Shown here piece by piece: positions 46,484 through 57,773 of a stretch of 64,000 bases of DNA. This DNA comes from Myotis daubentonii. Lineage: Eukaryota; Chordata; Mammalia; Chiroptera; Vespertilionidae. Each line of letters starts with the position of its first letter. The stretch's first letter is position 1. The position numbers and the translations under genes were made by a program. The notes below the pieces were generated by a model. The model had not been told where the DNA came from. It made no database searches and was given only the letters and a program-made list of their open reading frames with translations. The stretch is from assembly GCF_963259705.1 (NCBI RefSeq), contig NC_081841.1, forward strand, positions 32,701,358-32,765,357, written 5' to 3'.

Positions 46484-48399
46484 AAATTAACTGACTTTGA
46501 CTTTAAACCACATCATCAGCTGTAAAGATATCTTAGTTTAGTTTCTTTAAAAGCTACAAACAATATCTGTATGTAAAAGTAATTAAAAAGAAAGTGTATA
46601 TTCTCATGTAGAAGGGGAATGAGGAAAGCTTATGCAAGCTGTTAATCTTCCCAAAATCTGCTCTTACCCAATTTTGGAACACTTTTAGAATTATAAATAA
46701 AAATGCTAACAGTTACATTATTATCATATTTATAGAGCACGAAGTACATTATATTCAAATCTAGATTGAAGTTTAAATATACTTTAAGATTATCAAGCTA
46801 GTAATTTAATGCTTATATTTAATATTTCCTTAATCAAAAAGTTAATTCTTGTGTCATTTACCTGATATGAAAATAAAGTCCAAAACATAACATATTTTAA
46901 AATTATTATTCTGAAGGTCAGTCACCTAACAAAAGTCATTTATAATTTCTGGTATTTCTATGGTTTTAATTAATTCATTCTAGTTCACACATTTTTATAT
47001 TTGCATTTCCATGGAAATTATGAGAGTTAGAATATATGTACTGAAGAATATATCTATATAACTGAATTGATATGAAACCTATTTAATCTAGAACATTTCT
47101 AAAAACTTCACTGAGCTGCCATAATTTTTGTCAGCGTATGTAGTACTGAATGACCATTAAAATACCTGAATTGAAACTATTCCAGTCTAGCAGTTTGTAA
47201 GATCTTGTGTTACCCATAATTCCGACAAAGGCTGAGTTCAAAACAGCAAATTAGAAGATCAGTTTTAGGTGCAGAATAGTAGGGGGGAAAAACAAACTAT
47301 AAACAAGAACACAATTGACAACACCACTCGACAGGAACTGGAAAGACACAGACAGCAGAGTTAATAAGAAGTTGAAATAGAAAGAGAAGAAGGAGCATGC
47401 TATCATAATCTAACATTAACTAAAGTTTAATTATTTAAGATAATTACCTTGATTTTTAAAACCACCCCATTTGTTCCTTTATTATATGACCTGGTTTGCT
47501 AAGTACTTAACAAAGGAGAAAGTTCAAAAGAAATAACTCCAAAATAATAATCCATAGAATTTGCAGGTGGTAGTGGTTTTAAAATAAGATTTTTTTCCTC
47601 TACACTCAGTTTAAAATGCAAATTTCCCGTACTCACTAGTCAAAAAAAAATTGCTGCAGCATTCATTTGAGAGTGCAAATACAGCACTTTTAACATTATC
47701 ACATGTATCTCAATTCATCCTAAGTTCTGCAGATGAACTCAGTGTCATAAAATTAATACAACATCATTATGGTAGATGCTAATCTAGAGTTTTGTTTTGT
47801 TTTAACATTCAGCTATTTTCAACAAATTGAAATGTTTTCATAAATAATTATTTAATGGCCTGAAGATTAAGAAAATGTTAAGAAAATGTTTCTTTTTAAA
47901 GTGTAAAAGATGTACTAAGCAGTCAAAAGAATGTGATATCTATATCAAATTAACACTGGAACCTTTAGAATATACAACTGATTCGTATTTAACTGAAGAT
48001 AAAACAAAATTAAAATATAACTTATATACCATTAAAGCATTTATATGTTTATGTCCATAATCATTTGGGAAATAGCCCATTATTAACTAAGAATTTCTAT
48101 ATGTGAATTGAAAAACTACTCTGAAAAGAAAGGAAAGGCAAAGAATGAATGAGCTAGTAATTACAGTATACAAAATGTGTTCTTAATAAGGGTTCCTATT
48201 TTCTTCTCTGGGCCTAGATTCTTAACATTTCTTGCACAGCTAGAATATACTGACAAGTACAACAGATCCCACAAAGCAGTTTTTTGTACAAAATAATATG
48301 ATTTTAAATATAGCTCTCTACTTAAACTTATTTAAATAACCTTTATTTGTTCTCCCAGACTCGCATACTACTTACTCAGAGGACATGGAAGCAACAATA
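46484..48399. other. AT-rich intron, nothing recognised
   Basis: No exon or transposon identified. The 61-codon open frame at 47875-48060 is low-complexity lysine-rich. Confidence 0.5.
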
Positions 48400-48412
48400 A
48401 AAATGTAAATAA

Positions 48413-48672
48413 GCCCTAGCCGGTGTGACTCAGTGGATACAGCGTTAGCCTGAGGACTGAAGGGTCTCAGTTCAACTCTGGTCAAGGGCATGTACTTTGG
48501 TTGCACGCTCCTCCCCGGGCCAGGCCCTGTTCGGGGTTCATGCAGGAGGCAACCAGTCAATGTGTTTCTCTACATCGATATTTCTGTCTTTCCCTCTCTC
48601 TTCCACTCTCTATAAAAATCAATGGAAAAAAATATCCTTGGGTGAGGATTAAAAATAAATAAATATTTTTTG
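48413..48672 (+). mobile_element. Ves-type SINE with long tail
   Basis: GCCCTAGCCGGTGTGACTCAG head. The tail extends AATATCCTTGGGTGAGGATT then AAAAATAAATAAAT. Perfect 13-bp duplication AAAATGTAAATAA (48400-48412 and 48673-48685). Confidence 0.95.
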
Positions 48673-49558
48673 AAAATGTAAATAAAAAGACATTACCAAT
48701 AATTGAATATATTCCTAATATCATTTTTGAGGTAATTATATAAGTGTATGCAATCTTTCAAAATATTTGAGTCAATGGCCCACAGAAACACAGGCAACTA
48801 GCCTTGGTCATATAGTTAGTGTCATGTATCTAAACCCAGTATTTCCTTGCACTTTCCAAATAATCCAAGTTCCTAAACACAAAAATATAAACTTTGCGTA
48901 GTCCTCAAGGTCTCAATTCATTAAACTGCCATCAGTCTAAATTTGCCTTTAATTACTGCAGAATATACAAATACTATATGAGGGGGGGAAAGTTCTTAAA
49001 TTGACCAGAAAAATAAGAAACAGGGGGAAAAATAATAAATCATAGAAAAAAAGAAGACTGATGCTTAAAAGATATATTCACTCAGCTTTAGAGTTTTTAT
49101 AAATAATCCCAGCTAGTATTGCTTCTCTGAAATCTTGTTCAGAGTCTAAAAATTCCATTGTTTCTCTATAATTAGTAACTCAAAATAAATGACATCAAAC
49201 CACAGGGCACAGATTACTGTATTTAATTTAAAAGAATAGTAATTTTATGTATCCTCAAAATCGTTATCTGCAATGTTTGGCATTAATAATTTCAAAGCAT
49301 TTCACTCTTTTTATAGTTGTCAGTACAGGCCTCAGAAGGAGGTCATTAGAAGTGGCAATTTAAATTTTTCAAAAGTATATATGTATATATGCCAAATAAG
49401 AATATTAGTATAACGTCAGGTTTAAGGTATGACATTAAAATAATAAATGCCTTGAGCAAGTGATTGGGCATCTTGTCAGAAAGATGCAAGAACACATTCC
49501 ATACGAAAAGTTCCTACCACATTTATCATGCTTATTTTAGATTTAGAAAAATCACCAA

Positions 49559-49782
49559 TGCCCTGACTGGTTTGGCTCAGTGGATAGAGCGTCAGCCTAG
49601 GGACTGAAGGGTCCCAGGTTCGATTCCAGTCAAGGGCATGTAACTTGGTTGCGGGCACATCCCCAGTAGGGGGTGTGCAGGAGGCAGCTGATTGACGTTT
49701 CTCTCTCATCGATGTTTCTAACTCTCTATTCCTCTCCCTTCCTCTCTGTAAAAAATCAATAAAAAATATTAAAAAAGAAAAA
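49559..49782 (+). mobile_element. Ves-type SINE
   Basis: TGCCCTGACTGGTTTGGCTCAG head and AATCAATAAAAAATATT tail. Perfect 14-bp duplication AGAAAAATCACCAA (49545-49558 and 49783-49796). Very similar to the SINE at 15929. Confidence 0.96.
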
Positions 49783-50434
49783 AGAAAAATCACCAAGCCA
49801 TTTCTAACCTAAGGGCCTGAAATTACTGGGACTTTAATGCTTTTCTTCTTTTATAATGATGGCCCATGTCTTAAAGAAGTGAGCTTTCATTCTTACTTGT
49901 TCGGTTATACAGAACAAATAGCTACCCAAAAGAATCCAAGGAATCGGACAGTTTTGTTTTTAATTCTTAGGTACTCTACACAGGTTTACAATTACATTTT
50001 AAAAGAATACTTCTTTTAGGAATAAGGAAATAACTCAAATAATCTATAAAGGGTTATTGCCAGAAAATATAAAAAAGAGTTATTGCCAATCAAAAGAACT
50101 AACACCTTAATTTAATGGTCGCAATGGGTCAACTGTATCTGCCTGGCTCAAAGAAAATAGAGGACTTAAAAGATACTTAATGATTCCCTTGGCCAAAAGT
50201 AAATCAAGATTTGTATTTTTATTTTGTATAAAAACGTAACTAAATTATACTTCTTCTTAAGTTTATATTTAATTAAGGTCAGTGAAAATATTTTAAAGCT
50301 ACATGTGTCAGTTTATACTATTTTTCATTTCTCATGCAGATAAATTTGGCTTAAAAACAGCATTATAAAAATCAACTTTAATAAGCATAGTCTAAATAAA
50401 TAAAACATCAAAAACAAACTTTTAAAGAACGTAC

Positions 50435-50543
50435 CAGGATTGTGGATACGATCCAAAAGCTTCACAGAGCGTGCACTAACAACACCCCCAACGTGCACAA
50501 GAAATCCAGGAGGAAATGCCGTCAAGGTAAAAAATGGAAATTC
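50435..50543 (-). CDS. C2CD5: C2CD5 exon, start of first YbjQ-like module (109 nt)
   Basis: Acceptor CTACTAG|GAATTT, donor ATCCTG|GTACGT. Encodes EFPFFTLTAFPPGFLVHVGG...LLDRIHNP. The hydrophobic strand pattern followed by G-G-V-V-S-A-R resembles the opening strands of a YbjQ-type fold, continued in the exon at 38760-38874 (structural inference). Phase 0 in, phase 1 out. Confidence 0.95.
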
Positions 50544-52368
50544 CTAGTAGAAACAAGAGGAAAAAATATAACTGAGTGTGTAAAGTACAAAAAATTTGCT
50601 TGTTAAAAAGCTGTCATAACGAAATAAATTCCATCCCTTAACAAAGGTTACCAATTATACATTACACATGCTTTGTATGTAAGTTTCCTTGGATGTTTAG
50701 AGTTTTTAATCCACTTTCTCATATATGCAGAACCCAAGCACTCTTTTCATCAATTCCCAGTAAGAAAAATGTTCTTGGAGTTCCTTCCTCTCAATCTCCT
50801 ACTCTGACAGGACTTCGAGTTGAGATGAGGAGATTCCCCTCTACCCCATACCTGCTTCTTATTGGGACTGCCTCCCCCTCACTTTAATGCTTTTCCCCAA
50901 GTCCAGGCCACTGGTAAGACGCAGAAGGCCTGGAGCTAGAGATCTAAAAGAATGTGGGACTGAGGGAGATGTAGGGAGAGGATGAGCCGTGTGGGTTAAG
51001 AAATATATAGAATGGTAAAGATAGAGCAAATTTCAAGTTGAGGTGTGTAGAGAATCGCTGTGTGATTATTTACTCTATCGAGACCAGGGCAGCAGGAGAA
51101 AATGTAAGTTCATAAATGTATTTTAAGGAAAGGAGAGGTAAGTGATGACAGCAAGGGAAGCAATACAATTCCACATGTTTTTTGAAGCTATATTCTTCCT
51201 TTCTCTCTCAAGGACATCAATCTCATCAATTTAGAGACAAAGAGAAGCATGTGAGAGAAGAAAACAGTAGAGAAAAGAAAGTCATTGAAATGGTATCCGG
51301 GAAGAAAAGGGAGCCCCTGCAGCTGCCCAAATATAAAGGTCTATCACATTATTCAAGTTGCATTTGGGTCAGGGAACTAAATATCTGACTTGTCTGGCTC
51401 CAAGATTAATATAGCTCACTTAACCAGAAATCACTTACGAGTAGCCTCAGCTATTCAGAACCTAACTGAGAACTGGAAAATAAGCAAAACAGGGCTCTCA
51501 ACAGTAAAATGAACTGTTACGGTTCCAAGTACTAAAGTTTATGTGCTTTATTCCTAAGAAATCCCCACTGATCATATTCACAGTATGGCACATAATAATT
51601 TTAAAGATATAACTTTAGGGACATATTCTAAAATCTCAGTATCCTTTTCCCAGACCACAGTAGATGAAATGCAGCAAATAAAAGCTGGAAGATAAAGAGA
51701 TACCGAATACTACTAGAAGCAGGTACATTAAAAGCAGCAAGAACACTGACTGGAGAATACAAACATAAAAGATGGAGAATACAAATTCACCAAAACATAA
51801 TTTAACAAAGCATAGCAATTGGAGTCATTCAGCAAAAGGCAAACAGTTTGGTACATCTCAGTAACCCAGGAAGATACAGAATAAATGTATATATGTATAT
51901 ATGCATATATATATGTATGTGTATGTATATATGCATGTGTATGTATATATAATTAGAAGGTAATTCAGTTAGAATGTATAAGTAATCTTTAAATTAATAA
52001 GGGCAAGAAAGCCTAGGCTATGTAAAGAAGAGTAAAAAAACAATTTACGGAAGTGGGTAGGTTTGGCCCAAATGAAAGCAGAGGAAAGGGAAGGCAAGGG
52101 AGAAGACATGAAGGGGAATTTCACTTAAATTTATTACAAAATATTTAGTGAAAATGCCTTCTTATTGCCCCCTGAACTTTTTCAATATATGTTTTAAGTG
52201 ATAAAATGTCCAGGTAAGCTTGTGTTACTACAAACTTGAGTATTTTACCTAATAAGCTAAATCTTAGAAAAAGAATTTTTTCAATTTTAAGAACACAAAT
52301 TTTTAATTCCCTCAAAATACTGAGGCATAATATAAAAAGGCCCTTTCAATTTACTCTTTACATTTAAA
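50544..52368. other. Intron, mostly unrecognised
   Basis: Apart from the TATG-rich microsatellite at 51885-51951, no gene or repeat stands out. Purine-rich stretches at 50930-51340. Confidence 0.5.
51885..51951 (+). repeat. (TATG/TA)n microsatellite
   Basis: Alternating ATGTATATATGTAT / ATGCATATAT units. Confidence 0.95.
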
Positions 52369-52496
52369 TATAGGATGTCCCCAAAATATATACACATACA
52401 TATTTTTGATAGCTCAATTGATGTTTCTTTTCCAATTTAACCCATTGGAATTAATAATTATTCAAAGTGTGTATACATTTTTTGGAACATCCTATA
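52369..52496. mobile_element. Mariner/Tc1-like MITE
   Basis: Imperfect terminal inverted repeats: TATAGGATGTCCCCAAAATA at left and TTTTTTGGAACATCCTATA at right. TA-rich target. Non-coding centre of about 75 bp. Confidence 0.75.
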
Positions 52497-52614
52497 TTAT
52501 AAATATTCTGGACCAGAGACACTGAAAATAAGTTTTTTAAGCAAATGGAAAGTACTACTTCCTTCTAAAACATAAAAATAAATTGGGTAAATTCACATAT
52601 TAAAAACTTCTGCA

Positions 52615-52835
52615 ACCCTAGCCGGTTTGGCTTAGTGGATAGTGTTGGCCTGTGGACTGAAGGGTCCCAGGTTCGATTCTGGTCAAGGGCACATGCCCAA
52701 GTTGCAGGCTCAATCCCCGGGAGGGGGTGGGAGGGTATGCAGGAGGCTGCCGATCAATGATTTTCTCACATCATAGATGTTTCCCCTCCCTCCCCCATTT
52801 CTCTGAAATCAATAAAAACATATATTTTTTTAAAA
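52615..52835 (+). mobile_element. Ves-type SINE
   Basis: ACCCTAGCCGGTTTGGCTTAG head, CAGGTTCGATTCTGGTCAAG B box, AATCAATAAAAACATATAT tail. Confidence 0.94.
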
Positions 52836-52959
52836 TCTGCATATAAGACTTGATGTATGAAAAAATGAACCTAAATGCTTTCCCTATTTCAGATTCTTTG
52901 ACTCTTCTCCCCAAATTTCCGAAGATGGGATAAATGGACAAGAGGAAAAGCATCTAGAG

Positions 52960-53265
52960 CAGTGTTTCTGAACCTTCCTAATGCCGCGACCCTTTAATAC
53001 AGTTCCTCATGTTGTGGTGACCCCCAACCATAAAATTATTTTCCTTGCTACTTCATAACTGTAATTTTGCTACTGTTATGAATCGTAAATATCTGATATG
53101 CATGATGTATTTTCATTGTTACAAATTGAACATAATTAAAGCATAGTGATTAATCACAAAAACAATATGTAATTATATATGTGTTTTCTGATGGTTTTAG
53201 GCGACCCCTGTGAAAGGGTCGTTCGACCCCCAAAGGGGTCACGACCCACAGGTTGAGAACCGCTG
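52960..53265. mobile_element. SPIN-like hAT element, fullest copy (306 bp)
   Basis: CAGTGTTTCTGAACC ... GGTTGAGAACCGCTG with a perfect 8-bp duplication ATCTAGAG (52952-52959 and 53266-53273). It holds every internal block found in the shorter copies. Confidence 0.96.
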
Positions 53266-53653
53266 ATCTAGAGGGTCACAGCAAAAAAAGTAGGGAAATA
53301 GCTGCCCAAAGAGGCAGAGGCCAACTTCACTCTGTGCTGCATCTCCCCGGTTCATGCATGCAGCACACCCACTCACTTTAACACACATATTTTAACCTAC
53401 AGTATAGAAAATGGCAGTTATTCAACCTTCTCAGAACTACTGCTTATGTCTACAGCCTACCTGTAGCTATGAGGTTCACCACCTATCGTCTCCACCACAA
53501 TCACCAGCGGCTGCTATGAAGTACTCAGAATGTACCAGCCCTGAGCAAAGTATTCTAAAACTGTCCTTTAAAATTGTTCCCATACCCTAAGAAAGAGCTA
53601 CTATTATCTCCACATTTTAGGTAAAAAAAAACTGAGCTCAAGAGGGCCTAGAC

Positions 53654-53853
53654 CAGCGGTTCTCAACCTGTGGGTCGTGACCCCTTTGGGGGTCAAAATA
53701 CACCCAACATATCAGATATTTACATTACTATTCAAAGAAGTAGCAAAATATCAGTTATGAAGTAGCAACGAAAATAATTTTGTGGCTGGGGGTCACCACA
53801 ACATGAGGAACTGTATTAAAGGGTCGCGGCATTAGGAAGGTTGAGAACCACTG
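53654..53853. mobile_element. SPIN-like hAT element (200 bp)
   Basis: CAGCGGTTCTCAACCTGTGGG ... AAGGTTGAGAACCACTG with a perfect 8-bp duplication GCCTAGAC (53646-53653 and 53854-53861). Opposite orientation to the 52960 copy, 380 bp away. Confidence 0.96.
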
Positions 53854-54733
53854 GCCTAGACTCTTACCGAACAACAAACCTCATCTGGCTTCGTATTATT
53901 TCTGGTTAAAACATTAAGTTAAAGAGTTGATTTTAATCTCTAGTCTATTATTATACCTGATGAATGTATGGGTTCTCTAGTCCACAAGGACAGCTTCCTT
54001 AAGATCAGCCCAAGCACACACTGCTTTCATTGCTCAGATGAAACTTCCAGGGACTATAGGAGACGTTTCCTCTGGAAAATCCTTATATTTAAAACATCTT
54101 GCCCTTTGGTACCTAGATAAGACTTCATATGTTGATGTTTTGACATAGCCAAGTGCATGTAGCATAAATCTATTAATAGCATGTACTCGGGACAGGCTAG
54201 TTGAAAAATCTTGAGAACACAAGGGAGTATCTCTTTTAAGATTTAAATAGGACTTTTCTTAGATGTTTAAATAGCTTATTTTTAAATCATATGTTCTTTT
54301 TATTATCCTAAGAGACCAGAGTAACTTTCTAGACATAAAACTCCATTCCAGATTCCTATGATTTATTATATAATTTCACCCCCACTTCTAAAAAAGTCAT
54401 AATTTATCAAATAGGTTTGCTCTTTATCAATGTTTCCCCAAAATGTGTTCCTCACTAAAACATACTTAAATGAAAGATTCCATGGTAAAATATATTTAAA
54501 AAACACTAGGTCAAACTAAGTTAACTAGGTTTCTTTATTGAAGAAAAATAAACATCCCAGAATCGACAGAGTAATTTTATTTTTCTTACAGGTGAAAGAA
54601 GAGTCATATTGAAAAATATATCTATTTGCCTTACATCAAGTAGTTCATAGGCAAAACCTAAATCTAAATAAAACTTTTATTTCTATTTCTCATCTCCCAG
54701 TAATCTGACACCTGTTTCCAAGATCTTGTCAAC

Positions 54734-55444
54734 TTATATAATAAAAGCCTAATATGCAAACTGTCCCCTCGGGCAGTCGTTCAACCGGGAGACCAGGAGT
54801 TCAACCACTAGCTATGATGTGTGCTGACCACCAGGGCGTGGCGTGGAGCATAGCAGGCATCAGCGACGTGCTGCGACCTCTCGCCAGCTACCTGGGGGCA
54901 GGGTGATGGGGATGGAGGTGCGGTGAGAACGTGGGGTGTCTGCCGAGCTCGCTCTCACTCCCCCTGCTTACCTCCCCCGGGACGCCAGGGCTCATGTGCT
55001 GGGGAAGCCCCCGTGCTGAGGTGCCAGGCACCCGTGAGGAGCCCGCCCCACACCCACGCAGCCTCATTCGGGTGAGCCAGGCCACAGCCACCGGGACCGC
55101 AGGGGCTGGTCGGTCTCTCCGTGGGTTCACGCAGGAGCCAGTTTGCGAGGCTGGCTGGGAGAGAGCACAGTGCCCACCTGGCTCCCGTGTGGCGCCACTG
55201 GGCGGCCCAGAGGCCCATGCTGCACCCTGGCCCGCAGCATCCGGCCACGCGCACTGCATCTCCACATGGGGACTCGGGCGCCATGACTCAGGTGGAGGGG
55301 GGCGCACGGGAGCTCGGGAACCCAGGTGCTGCCCAAGGCCCAGAGGTCAGCTGGGACCTGCCCTTCCACCCAGACCTCACACTTCGATCACTGGCCAGGC
55401 CTAGAGATTGCACCGTGCACGAATTTCATGCACCAGGCCTCTGT
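54734..55444 (+). mobile_element. HeliBat-type Helitron (~710 bp), CpG-rich
   Basis: TTATATAATAAAAGCCTAATATGC at the left (5' end degraded) and CACGAATTTCATGCACCAGGCCTCTG at the right (CTAG altered). Open frames up to 157 codons on both strands (54888-55477) are due to GC content. A CTCF-like motif at 54828-54841 is degraded (CCACCAGGGCGTGG). Confidence 0.9.
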
Positions 55445-57687
55445 TTTTTTAATATTTTTGTGAAAGGGGGAAAATAGTTTTATTTTTGAGAACTCTACTT
55501 GAATAATCCATTAAATAAAGGATTTTCAGCAAAGTTTCTCTATTCCTCAAGTAAAAAAAAGCAATATAATTTATTAAGGGTGGCAAGAGGTAGAAATAAA
55601 TGTGTTTAAAGTGAATATAAAAAAATGATACAACTAGCCTAGGTTCAACTTGATTCAGTGCTCAAGTTGGCAGAGTTAAGGCACATCTGAACACATATGG
55701 AGAGAATTCTTCATACTTCTGTACAAATATTTCCCAAAATAAAGCCACACTACTGGCAGCCATAAAAGAATAGGAAAGTCAAAGATGATAATGGTCTTTC
55801 TATTCATTTTGTACACGGGGTAGAGAGGTGGTCTCATAAACTCAAGTAACTGATACTGCAAGGTTAAGGTTATGTAAATATATTGCTAACTCAGGTTTTA
55901 CCAAATTGTAAATGAAAATTTAAAGTTCTCCACACCTCTGCTGTTAATTCCATGAAGATTATCTAGTAACGTATGCCCAGTGTGTTAATGTGTCCAAATT
56001 TTTAAGAATGTTTAAAAGCATATTTGTACACATAAATTTTATCAAAACCATTTTCAGTGATTAGAATTATTTTTCTTATAATGCTAGATGTTTTTTAAAC
56101 ATTCTTAGTACAGAGAGTAAAGTCACAGGTACAACATACAGGCAAAATCTCATTATATCAAACATCAAGGCAACCCAAGTTTTTCTGTTCCTGTGAATTC
56201 TAGAATGATAGTTAGATTACAGGACATATTCCTAGTGAAAGGGACTCTGTAGAGAATACAAAACTGGGAGGGGTGGAAGTAAGAGCATTCGACACTAAAA
56301 AATGATAAGGGGACACACCTTCACTCTGGCCCTCTTTTCCCTCTTTTTAGTCCTTATCTTGATTTGCTTTCAATGGATGGTGTGAATATTTAGGTGGGCT
56401 TTTTGTGCCTGCAAGCTGTGAGAATAGCTGAAAGGCAATTGCTGTTTAATAGGGTATAAAGCCAAGAACCGGGTACAGCTAAAGTCTCAGCACTCTGCTT
56501 AGTACAGGTCTGTTCTCTCCAGCCTGTCTAAAAGGCAAACAGTGCATACACAGAGACTCTCAGCACAAGCAAAGAAAGCCTAAAAAAAAAAAAAAAAATT
56601 TCGTATTGTTCATAATAATGGAATCTGAAAAACACAAGTATTCTCAAAAGGCCAACCTCTAGGGGGAAAAACACACCTTTGTTTTATAAAGTGCATCCTT
56701 TTATAAGTATTTGCTATATTGCAACTTTTTTTTAAAAAATGCTAGTGTAAAATAGAAACTGTGAAAGACATTCTGTATATCAGACATAATGAGAGCTATG
56801 GAACTGTGCCTTAAAGTAACTGACAGGACATAAAATCATGCACTGTATTAGTTAAGTAGGAAAAAGAAAACAAAAACAGCCTCATAGTGCTATTAAATAA
56901 AAAAAACAAACTTTGCATTACGAAAAGAAAAAAAGCTGGCAACATGTGTTAAAAGCATAAATGAAACTTAAATGATCAATATTAAAACTAGAAAAACTAC
57001 CATACAAGAAATAGGCTCTCACACATGTTTTAGGAACATACCCGCCTTCTACAGAACCTATGAGGCGATCCTCCCTTAGCATTGAAGTTTATAAAAAAAT
57101 AAAAATGAAAAGAGAAAAATCATCCAATAACTTAACTACTCATTTTTCCATTTAACATATTCAATAAAATGTTAACCTATAATATTTTAAAGAAATGTAC
57201 TCAAATACTGAACAACCACATTATTTATGTTAATCCATAGAAATATGAAATCTGTGCATTTCTTATGCTAAAGAGATTGGCCAGTAATAAATATAATCTC
57301 AGCAAATAAAAATATTAATATACTAATAATATACTTTTAATGTTTAAAACTAACTTTTTTTTCAGGAAAAATACCTATTATTTCTTTTTATATATTATAA
57401 TTTTAATGTGAAATTAGAAATAATTTCACCTTCAATGAATATTTGCAAATAGACTATTTCTAGTAAGAAACTGAAGGATAAAACAAAAATAGTTATACAA
57501 TTATCCCAAATTAAAAGTTATTATACATAAACAAATCACTATGATACCTTAAATACAGTTTAGACTTTGAAATTACATTACAGATACATGACCAAAAGCA
57601 GTATGGAAATAAGTTATAAGTACATGGAAGATTGATAATACAATCACATCAACAGTGTAAAAATAAAGAATGTTGAGTGAATCTTAC
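55445..57687. other. Intron, no gene recognised
   Basis: AT-rich. A less AT-rich patch at 56370-56600 holds a TATAAAG and ends in a 17-A run. No exon of C2CD5 is missing here. Confidence 0.5.
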
Positions 57688-57773
57688 CCTCTGTTCCAAT
57701 GCTGACTGCGTCTGTTGTCTTAAAAGAGCTTTAAATGGCCCCCCTTCTTTTCCAGCACTACCACTTCCCATTC
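57688..57773 (-). CDS. C2CD5: C2CD5 exon (86 nt)
   Basis: Acceptor TCTGTAG|GAATGG, donor CAGAGG|GTAAGA. Encodes G-MGSGSAGKEGGPFKALL...QSALEQR, a glycine-rich stretch followed by a predicted helix leading into the first YbjQ-like module. Phase 1 in, phase 0 out. The phase-1 acceptor can be joined by either of the two upstream exons in this window. Confidence 0.95.

Noticed and set aside
54888..55477. Five overlapping open frames of 80-157 codons
   Set aside because: Inside the CpG-rich Helitron 54734-55444; low-complexity Pro/Gly/Ala translations without start context or splice support.
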